Source: Streptomyces brevispora
GTDB lineage: Bacteria > Actinomycetota > Actinomycetes > Streptomycetales > Streptomycetaceae
Assembly: GCF_007829885.1 (NCBI RefSeq)
Contig: NZ_VIWW01000001.1
Coordinates: 2,914,001-2,978,000, forward strand
DNA: 64,000 nucleotides
Reading direction: 5' to 3'
The position numbers and the translations under genes are program-made. Positions 52,641 through 60,247 of this stretch are shown one piece after another. The notes below the pieces were generated by a model. The model had not been told where the DNA came from and ran no database searches. It saw only the letters and a program-made list of their open reading frames with translations. Every line of letters begins with the position of its first letter. The first letter of the stretch is position 1.

Positions 52641-52829
52641 TCAAAATGCAACCGAGGATCGGGTCTCCGCACGTCGGCCGCGGAGGAGCCAGAGCCCTCC
52701 GGCCGTGGCCAGGCAGATCAGGCCGGAGCCGACGCTCATCAGGGCCTGGAACGAGCCGCTCCAGAGAAAATAGGAGATGAGGTTGAAGAGGAAGGCGGCC
52801 AGTAGTAGCAGCCAGAGCAGGACCTTCAC
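52641..52829 (-). CDS. Small two-helix membrane protein
   Basis: 62 residues: two hydrophobic segments (about 2-22 and 29-48) and the basic tail RRAETRSSVAF. The GTG at 52829 has GGGAG 8 nt upstream, which fixes the start. No family recognised. It survives within the debris patch. Confidence 0.6.
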   Translation of the reverse strand: MKVLLWLLLLAAFLFNLISYFLWSGSFQALMSVGSGLICLATAGGLWLLRGRRAETRSSVAF

Positions 52830-52982
52830 AGTGGGGCTCCCTTGGGGCGGAGGGGGTGAGTGATCGTCACGACCACCGTATGTGAGTGGCTCATCGCGCC
52901 GTACGCCAGCCCGGCCATCGCGGCATTGCCGCATTACCTCGAACGTAATCGACCGGCACCGGCCGCCCCGGCAGGGTTGAGG

Positions 52983-53116
52983 TCACTGGGCCTCGGGCGG
53001 CGCACCTCGGCGGTTCAGCAGCCGGAAGAAGACTCCCATGTCCCGCTCCGCGCAGGCCGCGAGGAACCGCTCGTCGCTGAGCAGCCCAGCGGTGACATGA
53101 CGCAGGTCCTGCGGCT
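52983..53116 (-). pseudogene. XRE/TPR-type regulator, N-terminal fragment
   Basis: The frame QPQDLRHVTAGLL, SDERFLAACAERDMGVFFRL and LNRRGAPPEAQ stop resembles the opening of Streptomyces XRE regulators (LAACAARDFGAVFRLV). Only about 40 residues remain and no start codon is clear. Confidence 0.35.
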
Positions 53117-53136
53117 GACGACCGACACCGCCGTGA

Positions 53137-53559
53137 TCAGCGAGCCTGGCCCGGAGCCAACCCGGAAACGGACATCAGCTCATGTGTGGCGAGTTCCTCG
53201 GGTGTGCCGTTGAACGCTGGGCCACGGTTGGACGGCAGTCGCTCAACGACCATTGCGACCGCCTCCCGCGCTGTACCAGCTCTACCGATCTTCTGAGTCC
53301 GCGAAGGCCCCTCGACGTAGTACGGCCCGGCATGGTCCGGACCGGCCGCCGCTGGGCCGATGTAGGGCACGTCCCACGTCCAGCGCTGCTCAGTACAGCG
53401 ACTGAAATGCAGCTCCCACATACCGATCCAGGGGAATAGCTGCCGTAGCCGTGGCTCGGCGTATGCCGCCACGACCAACTCAGCGCTCACCCGGTCGGAG
53501 TCGAGCAGCTCCTGCCATGCCGCTTCCACCGTGTCTGTACCTGAGCCGTTCGTCGTCAT
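53137..53559 (-). CDS. DUF6193-like protein
   Basis: 140 residues. AWQELLDSDRVSAELVVAAY, then EPRLRQLFPWIGMWELHFSR and a C-terminal AREAVAMVVERLP match the pattern of DUF6193 proteins, which are often labelled 'natural product biosynthesis' without proof. The ATG at 53559 overlaps the end of an upstream truncated frame. It looks full length, though it lies in a rearranged patch. Confidence 0.6.
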   Translation of the reverse strand: MTTNGSGTDTVEAAWQELLDSDRVSAELVVAAYAEPRLRQLFPWIGMWELHFSRCTEQRWTWDVPYIGPAAAGPDHAGPYYVEGPSRTQKIGRAGTAREAVAMVVERLPSNRGPAFNGTPEELATHELMSVSGLAPGQAR

Positions 53560-53831
53560 GTCCGGATTCTCCACTGCGGCCCGGTCGAGCGGGTGTGGTG
53601 AGACACCCCCCTCGCGGTCTCCGATCGGCGGAACGAAGACGGGCACGTTCCGCAGTAGAAGCTGAGCTCGAAGGCAGGCCCGTCGTCGACCATGAGCAAG
53701 CGGCGCCGCGTCCCGCCGTCGGCCTCCTGCCATTCCGGGTCGAAGCGCAACCGCGCCTCGGGGGCAGGGAGGCTCGAGACCACGCCCTCGCCCTTGAGAC
53801 AGCAGTCGCGGAGGATCTTCCGGGTCCCCAT
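53556..53831 (-). pseudogene. Truncated hypothetical protein upstream of DUF6193 gene
   Basis: 91-residue frame: ILRDCCLKGEGVVSSLPAPE and LLMVDDGPAFELSFYCGTCP look coding, but the sequence then becomes basic and ends early, and the DUF6193 frame takes over one base out of register. A frameshift or deletion is likely. No ribosome site. Confidence 0.45.
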
Positions 53832-53860
53832 CCGGGCGCAGGCACGCTCGACGCGGGTGC

Positions 53861-53955
53861 GGACATGACAGCGGGCCCGCGCGCACTTCGCACGGGCCCA
53901 CCTCACACACCTGCCGCAGGGGCGACTACGCCCAGGTGATCAGGCGCTTCGGCTG
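53861..53955. repeat. 95-bp direct repeat, right copy
   Basis: Right-hand copy of the repeat at 51905-51999 (84% identity, no gaps). It includes the functional 3' end of the E2 gene (QPKRLITWA). It bounds the debris patch on the right. Confidence 0.9.
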
Positions 53956-55392
53956 TTCCAGGATCGCGGCGACGTCCGCGAGGACCTTGGAGCCGAGCTC
54001 GCCGTCGACCAGCCGGTGGTCGAAGGAGAGCGCCAGAGTGGTGACCTGGCGGGGCTTCACCTTGCCCTTGTGGACCCACGGCTGGAGCTTGATCGCACCG
54101 ACCGCGAGGATCGCGGACTCGCCCGGGTTGAGGATCGGCGTACCCGTGTCGACACCGAAGACGCCGACGTTGGTGATGGTCACCGTGCCGCCCGCCATCG
54201 CCGCCGGGGACGTCTTGCCCTCGCGAGCCGTCGAGACCAACTCACCGAGTGATGCGGCCAGTTGGGGGAGCGTTTGCTCGTGCGCGTCCTTGATGTTCGG
54301 CACGATCAGTCCGCGCGGGGTGGCCGCGGCGATGCCCAGGTTCACGTAGTGCTTCTGCACGATCTCCTGGTTCGCCTCGTCCCAGGCGGCGTTGACCTCG
54401 GGGTGCCGCTTGATCGCGACCAGGAGCGCCTTGGCGATGATCAGGAGCGGGTTGACCCGCACCCCGGCCATCTCCTTGTCCTCCTTGAGCTCCGCGACCA
54501 GCTTCATCGTGCGCGTCACGTCGACCGTCACGAACTCGGTGACGTGCGGCGCCGTGAACGCGCTGCCGACCATCGCCTGCGCGATGGCCTTCCGTACGCC
54601 CTTGACGGGGATACGGGTCTCCCGCGCACCCGCCGAAGCGACCACGGCCGGGGCCTGCGCCGGGGCCGGTGTCGGAGCCGGAACCTCGTCCCGCACCGGC
54701 GCGGGGGCCGGAACCGGGGCCGGTGTCGCCGCCGCGTGGACGTCCTCGCGGGTGATGACGCCGCCCGCGCCGGTCGGGCTGACCGTCGCCAGGTCGATGC
54801 CCAGGTCCTTCGCCAGCTTCCGTACCGGAGGCTTCGCGAGCGGCCGGGTCCCGGAGACGGCAGAGACGGCGGTGACCGCAGGGGCTGCGGGGACGGCGGA
54901 GGTGCCGTGCCCGTTCATCTCGCCCTGGATCGCGACGGACGCGGCGGCGGGCGCCGCCTCGGTGCCCTTGCGGGCGCGCCGCTTCGTGGAGGACTCGGCC
55001 ACGCCGTAGCCGACCAGGACCGGCGTACGGCCCTTCGGCGCCTCGGCCTCCGGCTCGGCGGCGGGCGCGGGGGCCGAGGCCGGGGCAGAAGCCGCAGCCG
55101 CAGCCGCGTCGCCGCCGCCCGGCGCCACGTCCACCGCGATGATCACCTGGCCGACGTCGACGGTCGTGCCCTCGCCGAAGCGCAGCTCGTGCACCACCCC
55201 GTCGAACGGGATCGGCAGCTCGACGGCCGCCTTCGCCGTCTCGACCTCGCAGACGACCTGGCCGTCGGTGACGGTGTCGCCCGGCTGGACGAACCACTTG
55301 AGGATCTCGGCCTCGGTCAGTCCCTCGCCCACGTCGGGCATCTTGAACTCACGGAAGCGAGCAGCGTTGGAAGTGTCGGTCATCGTAGTCAC
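53926..55392 (-). CDS. bkdC: 2-oxoacid dehydrogenase E2 (dihydrolipoyl acyltransferase)
   Basis: 488 residues. One lipoyl domain with the lipoylated Lys in VETAKAAVELP (about 50) is followed by a Pro/Ala linker, a peripheral subunit-binding domain (RKLAKDLGIDLATVSPTGAG, about 185) and a catalytic domain ending in SFDHRLVDGELG (about 460), which holds the catalytic His/Asp. It transfers acyl groups to CoA in a branched-chain 2-oxoacid (or pyruvate) dehydrogenase complex. The GTG at 55392 follows GAGGACTGGGGC, 10 nt after the E1-beta stop; ATG 55383 is an alternative. Confidence 0.93.
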   Translation of the reverse strand: MTTMTDTSNAARFREFKMPDVGEGLTEAEILKWFVQPGDTVTDGQVVCEVETAKAAVELPIPFDGVVHELRFGEGTTVDVGQVIIAVDVAPGGGDAAAAAASAPASAPAPAAEPEAEAPKGRTPVLVGYGVAESSTKRRARKGTEAAPAAASVAIQGEMNGHGTSAVPAAPAVTAVSAVSGTRPLAKPPVRKLAKDLGIDLATVSPTGAGGVITREDVHAAATPAPVPAPAPVRDEVPAPTPAPAQAPAVVASAGARETRIPVKGVRKAIAQAMVGSAFTAPHVTEFVTVDVTRTMKLVAELKEDKEMAGVRVNPLLIIAKALLVAIKRHPEVNAAWDEANQEIVQKHYVNLGIAAATPRGLIVPNIKDAHEQTLPQLAASLGELVSTAREGKTSPAAMAGGTVTITNVGVFGVDTGTPILNPGESAILAVGAIKLQPWVHKGKVKPRQVTTLALSFDHRLVDGELGSKVLADVAAILEQPKRLITWA

Positions 55393-55402
55393 GCCCCAGT
55401 CC

Positions 55403-56383
55403 TCAGTACGCCAGCGAGCGGTCGACGGCGTCGAGCACACGGTCGAGACCCGGCAGGTACTCGTCCTCGAGCCGGGCCGGCGGGTACGGGACGTGGTAGC
55501 CGCCGACCCTCAGCACGGGTGCTTCGAGGTGGTAGAAGCACCGCTCCGTGATGCGAGCGGCGATCTCCGCGCCGGAGCCGTAGAACACCGGCGCCTCGTG
55601 GACCACGACCAGCCGACGGGTCTTCTCGACCGACGTCTGGATGGCGTCGAAGTCGATCGGGGACATCGAACGCAGGTCCAGGACCTCGATCGACTTGCCC
55701 TCCTCCTGGGCGGCCGCGGCGGCCTCCAGGCAGACCTTCACCATCGGGCCGTACGCGACCAGCGTGAGATCCGCGCCGGCACGGGCGACGGAAGCGCGGT
55801 GCAGCTGGCCCGGGATGGACTCGGTGTCCACCTCGCCCTTGTCCCAGTAACGGCGCTTCGGCTCGAAGAAGATGATCGGGTCGTCGCTCTGCACGGCCTG
55901 CTGCATCATCCAGTAGGCGTCCGACGCGTTCGAGGGCGAGACCACCTTCAGGCCCGCGACGTGCGCGAACAGCGCCTCGGGCGACTCGCTGTGGTGCTCC
56001 ACGGCGCCGATGCCGCCGCCGTACGGAATCCGCACGACGACCGGCAGCTTGATCTTGCCGAGCGAGCGGGCGTGCATCTTCGCGAGCTGCGTGACGATCT
56101 GGTCGTACGCGGGGAAGACGAAGCCGTCGAACTGGATCTCCACGACCGGCCGGTAGCCGCGCAGCGCCATGCCGATCGCCGTACCGACGATGCCGGACTC
56201 GGCGAGCGGGGTGTCGATCACCCGGCCCTCGCCGAAGTCCTTCTGGAGACCGTCGGTGATCCGGAAGACCCCGCCCAGCTTTCCGACGTCCTCACCCATG
56301 ATGAGGACCTTGGGGTCGGTGTCGAGGGCCTTGCGCAGCGACTCGTTGAGCGCCTTCGCAAGGGACATCTTTTCCATGGCCAT
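55403..56383 (-). CDS. bkdB: 2-oxoacid dehydrogenase E1 component, beta subunit
   Basis: 326 residues. Transketolase pyrimidine-binding domain (MGEDVGKLGGVFRITDGLQ at about 28; DTPLAESGIVG at about 55) and C-terminal transketolase domain (VVVHEAPVFYGSGAE, about 255). With the alpha subunit it forms the thiamine-diphosphate decarboxylase of the complex. The ATG at 56383 lies 2 nt after the E1-alpha stop, with GGAAGG upstream, so translation is coupled. Confidence 0.95.
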   Translation of the reverse strand: MAMEKMSLAKALNESLRKALDTDPKVLIMGEDVGKLGGVFRITDGLQKDFGEGRVIDTPLAESGIVGTAIGMALRGYRPVVEIQFDGFVFPAYDQIVTQLAKMHARSLGKIKLPVVVRIPYGGGIGAVEHHSESPEALFAHVAGLKVVSPSNASDAYWMMQQAVQSDDPIIFFEPKRRYWDKGEVDTESIPGQLHRASVARAGADLTLVAYGPMVKVCLEAAAAAQEEGKSIEVLDLRSMSPIDFDAIQTSVEKTRRLVVVHEAPVFYGSGAEIAARITERCFYHLEAPVLRVGGYHVPYPPARLEDEYLPGLDRVLDAVDRSLAY

Positions 56384-56385
56384 GA

Positions 56386-57549
56386 CTACTTGCCTTCCTC
56401 GGCGAACGATGCCTGGTAGGCGGCGAACTGGGCGCGCTCCTCGTCGACGAGCGCGCTCCCGTCGGCGTAGGCGTGGTCGAAGATCGCCAGCCGGTCCGGG
56501 TCGGGCATGGCCCGTACCGCTTCGCGCACCCGCTTGCCGAGGACTTCGCTCTCCTCGTCGAGGCCGGTGAAGAACGCCTCGTCGGCCGCGCCCTGCTTCT
56601 CCAGGTACGTACGCAGGCGCAGGATCGGGTCCTTGGCCTCCCAGGAGACGCGCTCCTCGTCGGCCCGGTACTTCGTCGGGTCGTCGGAGGTGGTGTGCGC
56701 GCCCATCCGGTAGGTGAACGCCTCCACGAGGGTGGGGCCCTCGCCGCGACGGGCCCGCTCCAGGGCGGACCGGGTGACGGCCAGGCAGGCCAGCACGTCG
56801 TTGCCGTCGACCCGGACGCCGGGGAAGCCGAAGCCCTGGGCGCGCTGGTAGAGCGGCACCCGGGTCTGCTTCTCGGTCGGCTCGGAGATCGCCCACTGGT
56901 TGTTCTGGCAGAAGAACACGACCGGGGCGTTGTAGACCGCGGAGAACGTGAACGCCTCGGCAACATCGCCCTGGCTGGAGGCGCCGTCACCGAAGTACGC
57001 GATCACGGCCGAGTCCGCGCCGTCCTTGGCGACACCCATGGCGTAGCCGGTGGCGTGCAGGGTCTGCGAGCCGATGACGATCGTGTACAGGTGGAAGTTG
57101 TTGGTGTTCGGGTCCCAGCCGCCGTGGTTCACACCGCGGAACATCCCGAGGAGATTGGTCGGATCGACCCCCCGGCACCAGGCGACGCCGTGCTCCCGGT
57201 ACGTCGGGAAGACGTAGTCGTCGTCGCGCAGTGCCCGGCCGGAGCCGATCTGGGCGGCCTCCTGGCCCAGCAGCGAAGCCCACAGCCCGAGCTCGCCCTG
57301 GCGCTGGAGGGCGGTGGCCTCGGCGTCGAAGCGGCGGGTCAGGACCATGTCCCGGTACAGGCCGCGCAACTCCTCCGCGGTCAGGTCGATCGAGTAGTCC
57401 GGGTGCTCGACGCGCTCGCCCTCGGGCGTCAGCAGCTGTACGAGCTCGGGTCCGGAAGTCTGTGGCGACTTCGCGGGCGCCTTCGCGGCGCTGGTCCGCT
57501 TGCTGCTGCGTCGCGGTTTGCGCGCGGCAGCAGTGCTCTCCACGGTCAC
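56386..57549 (-). CDS. bkdA: 2-oxoacid dehydrogenase E1 component, alpha subunit
   Basis: 387 residues. The N-terminal 40 residues are Ala/Lys/Arg-rich. The thiamine diphosphate motif GDGASSQGDVAEAF through FFCQNNQWAIS (about 190-220) is complete, as is the phosphorylation-loop-like YRMGAHTTSDDPTKYR. First gene of the E1a-E1b-E2 operon; no E3 gene is nearby. The GTG at 57549 has GGAGGAG 8 nt upstream. Branched-chain acids are the probable substrate by family resemblance, and supply fatty-acid and polyketide starter units; pyruvate cannot be excluded. Confidence 0.95.
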   Translation of the reverse strand: MTVESTAAARKPRRSSKRTSAAKAPAKSPQTSGPELVQLLTPEGERVEHPDYSIDLTAEELRGLYRDMVLTRRFDAEATALQRQGELGLWASLLGQEAAQIGSGRALRDDDYVFPTYREHGVAWCRGVDPTNLLGMFRGVNHGGWDPNTNNFHLYTIVIGSQTLHATGYAMGVAKDGADSAVIAYFGDGASSQGDVAEAFTFSAVYNAPVVFFCQNNQWAISEPTEKQTRVPLYQRAQGFGFPGVRVDGNDVLACLAVTRSALERARRGEGPTLVEAFTYRMGAHTTSDDPTKYRADEERVSWEAKDPILRLRTYLEKQGAADEAFFTGLDEESEVLGKRVREAVRAMPDPDRLAIFDHAYADGSALVDEERAQFAAYQASFAEEGK

Positions 57550-57724
57550 GTGCGTGCTCCTCCGTCGGTCCGGCCCCCGGGGTCTGCCGGGAGACCAGTG
57601 CGGCTCGCCTGTGTCCGTACCCGTGCACGGGGTGGGTGCCGCTCGGTCCGGGAACAGGCGTGACAGGTGCCCCGGCGAGCACCCTGTACAAGGCACGTTA
57701 CCCAGTGCCTCACGTAACTGCGAC

Positions 57725-57770
57725 ACCCTATCTGACCTGCGATTTTGCTTGGATATCCAAGTAAATCGCA
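57725..57770 (-). promoter_or_regulatory. bkd promoter with palindromic operator candidate
   Basis: A perfect 14-bp palindrome CTTGGATATCCAAG (57748-57761) is bracketed by TGCGATTT and AAATCGCA with a one-base asymmetry. On the minus strand it covers the -35 position of a -10 box TAGGGT (57725-57730) at 17-nt spacing. An Lrp/AsnC-type regulator is the usual partner of bkd operons. The spacer 57550-57888 holds no gene. Confidence 0.6.
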
Positions 57771-57888
57771 GAATTCGGGAACTCTCGCTGGTCACAGCAC
57801 TGGAAACAGCCTCGCAGGCCGCCGGAACAACGGCACGTTATCCCGCCCGACACCGGCAGGGAAGAGGGGAGTGTGTGAGACTGCGTTT

Positions 57889-58548
57889 GTGCGCAAAGAA
57901 GGAAAAATCACTGTTTTTCTGCTGGACGACCATGAAGTCGTCCGCCGCGGAGTCCATGAGCTCCTCTCGGTGGAGGACGACATCGAGGTGGTCGGCGAGG
58001 CCGGTACGGCACAGGACGCACTGGTCCGCATCCCCGCGACCCGGCCCGATGTCGCCATCCTCGACGTACGGCTGCCCGACGGCAGCGGGGTGGAGGTCTG
58101 CCGGGAGATCCGGTCGCAGGACGAGTCCATCAACTGCCTGATGCTGACCTCGTACGCCGACGACGAGGCGCTCTTCGACGCGATCATGGCGGGAGCCTCC
58201 GGATACGTGCTCAAGGCGATCCGGGGCAACGAGCTGCTGAACGCCGTACGGGATGTGGCGGCTGGAAAGTCGCTGCTCGACCCCGTGGCCACCGCACGGG
58301 TGCTGGAGCGCCTGCGCGACGGCAAGAAGGGCCGCGGCGACGACAAACTCGCCGGCCTCACGGATCAGGAACGCAAGATCCTGGACCTCATCGGTGAGGG
58401 GCTGACGAACCGGGTGATCGGGGAGCGGCTGCATCTCGCCGAGAAGACGATCAAGAACTACGTCTCCAGCCTGCTCTCCAAGCTCGGCATGGAACGCCGC
58501 TCGCAGGCCGCCGCCTATGTGGCGCGGCTCCAGGCCGAGAAGCGCTGA
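57889..58548 (+). CDS. NarL/LuxR-family response regulator, orphan
   Basis: 219 residues. The receiver domain has the acidic pair DD at 13-14 and phosphoacceptor Asp 59 (VAILDVRLPDGSG). The C-terminal LuxR helix-turn-helix (LTDQERKILDLIGEGLTN, then AEKTIKNYVSSLLSKLGM) is of the DevR/DosR sort. No histidine kinase gene is adjacent. The GTG at 57889 is used; a GTG at 57871 is an alternative, and neither has a well-spaced ribosome site. It is divergent from bkdA across the palindrome. Confidence 0.92.
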   Translation: MRKEGKITVFLLDDHEVVRRGVHELLSVEDDIEVVGEAGTAQDALVRIPATRPDVAILDVRLPDGSGVEVCREIRSQDESINCLMLTSYADDEALFDAIMAGASGYVLKAIRGNELLNAVRDVAAGKSLLDPVATARVLERLRDGKKGRGDDKLAGLTDQERKILDLIGEGLTNRVIGERLHLAEKTIKNYVSSLLSKLGMERRSQAAAYVARLQAEKR

Positions 58549-58699
58549 ACGGCACCGGAGCCGGAAACCGGACGGAACGGGAAGTGCGACCCGTGCGCGT
58601 CCGCAGGAAAACCGTGCGGAAGAGGCCGCGGCCCGTGGCGGACTAGGGACTTTGGTCCCCCGGCGCCCGGGGCCGCAGCCTCTTATTCTCTCCGCCGCG

Positions 58700-59155
58700 G
58701 TGACGGACAGTTGGGTCATGTCCACCGAGGAAGAACTCCAAGCGATCGACCTGCTCGGCCGGGTCCCCTACGGCCGGCTGGCGACGAGCATGCGGGCCCT
58801 TCCGTTCCTGACGGTGGCCCGCCACATCGTGATCGACGGCCGGGTCGTCCTCCGGATGCACAGCGGCCTCGGCTACCACGACGCCTGCAACGGCACGGTC
58901 GTGGCGTACGGGGCGGACAACTTCAACGCGGCCACCTCGGCGGGCAGCCGGGACCTGTGGTCCGTGCAGTTCACCGGGCCCGCGGAGACCGTGGAGCCGA
59001 CCCCCGCCCAGCGCGAGCTCTTCGGTCCCGTCCCCGTCGAGGTGAACGGGGAGCCCTTCACCCCGGCCTTTCTCCGGCTCGACCCGCATTTCGTCAGCGT
59101 GCACACTCTGGACTTCAACGCAACTCGACACAGCCCGCAACACAGCGTGATCTAA
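58700..59155 (+). CDS. Pyridoxamine 5'-phosphate oxidase-like (split-barrel flavin) protein
   Basis: 151 residues. The split-barrel pattern is clear: LLGRVPYGRLATSMRALPFLTVARHIVIDGRVVLR, which in this family binds FMN or F420, and GTVVAYGADNF (about 74). The reaction is unknown. The start is either the GTG at 58700 or the ATG at 58718; a -10 box TATTCT (58684-58689) would place the transcript start near 58696. Its stop TAA doubles as the start of the next gene's -10 box. Confidence 0.82.
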   Translation: MTDSWVMSTEEELQAIDLLGRVPYGRLATSMRALPFLTVARHIVIDGRVVLRMHSGLGYHDACNGTVVAYGADNFNAATSAGSRDLWSVQFTGPAETVEPTPAQRELFGPVPVEVNGEPFTPAFLRLDPHFVSVHTLDFNATRHSPQHSVI

Positions 59156-59158
59156 CAT
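59153..59158 (+). promoter_or_regulatory. -10 box TAACAT overlapping an upstream stop codon
   Basis: The TAA stop of the PNPOx-like gene forms the first half of TAACAT. The box ends 7 nt before the GTG at 59166, so the next mRNA is probably leaderless. Confidence 0.5.
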
Positions 59159-59165
59159 CTGGCGA

Positions 59166-60206
59166 GTGCCGCGCTCATCTGTAACATTCCCGCCTGTTCC
59201 CCCGGTCTGCGAGGTGCTTCGCCGCTACCCCAACACAGGTGAGCCGCTCACCTGCAAACCCCTGGACCAGGGCCTGCTCAACCACGGATACCGGGTCTCC
59301 ACCACCCGCGGTTCCTACTTCCTCAAGCACCACCTGGACGACTCCACCGGCGACCGCGCCACGATCGTCCGCCAGCACCGCGCCACCAAGCGGCTGCAAT
59401 CACTCGGAGTACCCGTCGCCCCGCCCCTCGAGGACACCGAGGGCGGCACCGTCACCGAGATCGGCGGCCGCCGCTACGCCCTGCACCCCTGGGTCGACGG
59501 GCTGCACCGGGCCGGTGCCCAGCTCACCATCGCCCAGTCGGTACGGCTCGGGGCGCTCCTCGGAGCCGTACACACCGGTCTTGAACAGGTGATGGAGACG
59601 GGCGCGGGGGCCGCGGGCCGACCGCCCGGACATGCGAGCCCGGACCCCGCCGACACCTTCGCGCTGATCGACGAGCTGCTGACCGCGGCGCGCGGCCGGC
59701 GGCCCCGGGACTCCTTCGACGAACTGGCCGAGCACCGGCTCCTGGAGCGGCGCACCCTGCTGGACCAGCACGCGGGCCGCCGGCCGCCGCCGCCCGGGGT
59801 TCCGGCGACCGGCTGGGTGCACGGCGACTTCCACCCGCTGAACGTGCTCTACCGGGGCGCCGACCCGGTGGCGATCCTCGACTGGGACCGGCTCGGCGTG
59901 CAGCCCCGGGCGGAGGAGGCGGTGCGGGCGGCGGCGATCTTCTTCGTCCAGCCGACCGGTGAGCTGGAGCTGGCGAAGGTGCGGGCGTACGCGCGCGCCT
60001 ACCGGCGGGCGGCCGGGGCCGGGGCGGCCGAGCTGGCCGCCGCGGTGCACCGGGTGTGGTGGGAGCGGCTCAACGACTTCTGGATACTGCGCTGGCGGTA
60101 CTGCCTGAACGACCGAAGGGCCGACCCGCAGTTCCCTGCGGTGTCGGCCCTGGCGGTCTGGTGGACCCGTGAGTACGACGCGGTGTGCGAGGCGTTCACG
60201 GGGTGA
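59166..60206 (+). CDS. Phosphotransferase (APH/choline kinase-like)
   Basis: 346 residues with a protein-kinase-like fold of the aminoglycoside/choline phosphotransferase family. Catalytic loop HGDFHPLNVLYRG (about 217-229) and metal-binding ILDWDRLG (about 234). The N-terminal lobe has GLLNHGYRVSTTRGSYFLKHH. The substrate could be homoserine, a sugar or choline; no drug-resistance context is present. The GTG at 59166 is set by the -10 box 7 nt upstream. Confidence 0.85.
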   Translation: MPRSSVTFPPVPPVCEVLRRYPNTGEPLTCKPLDQGLLNHGYRVSTTRGSYFLKHHLDDSTGDRATIVRQHRATKRLQSLGVPVAPPLEDTEGGTVTEIGGRRYALHPWVDGLHRAGAQLTIAQSVRLGALLGAVHTGLEQVMETGAGAAGRPPGHASPDPADTFALIDELLTAARGRRPRDSFDELAEHRLLERRTLLDQHAGRRPPPPGVPATGWVHGDFHPLNVLYRGADPVAILDWDRLGVQPRAEEAVRAAAIFFVQPTGELELAKVRAYARAYRRAAGAGAAELAAAVHRVWWERLNDFWILRWRYCLNDRRADPQFPAVSALAVWWTREYDAVCEAFTG

Positions 60207-60247
60207 GGCTGCGGGTGCGGGTGCTTACGGGGTGAGGCCGCGGGTGC

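Noticed and set aside
44482..53559. Biosynthetic gene cluster suggested by SnoaL-like and DUF6193 names
   Set aside because: No polyketide synthase, NRPS or tailoring enzymes accompany them. The names come from family labels only.
53451..53939. + strand gene in the debris patch ending AGPRALRTGPPHTP
   Set aside because: Mostly antisense to the DUF6193-like and truncated genes. Only the end matches the 95-bp repeat, which is duplicated DNA and not proof of a gene.
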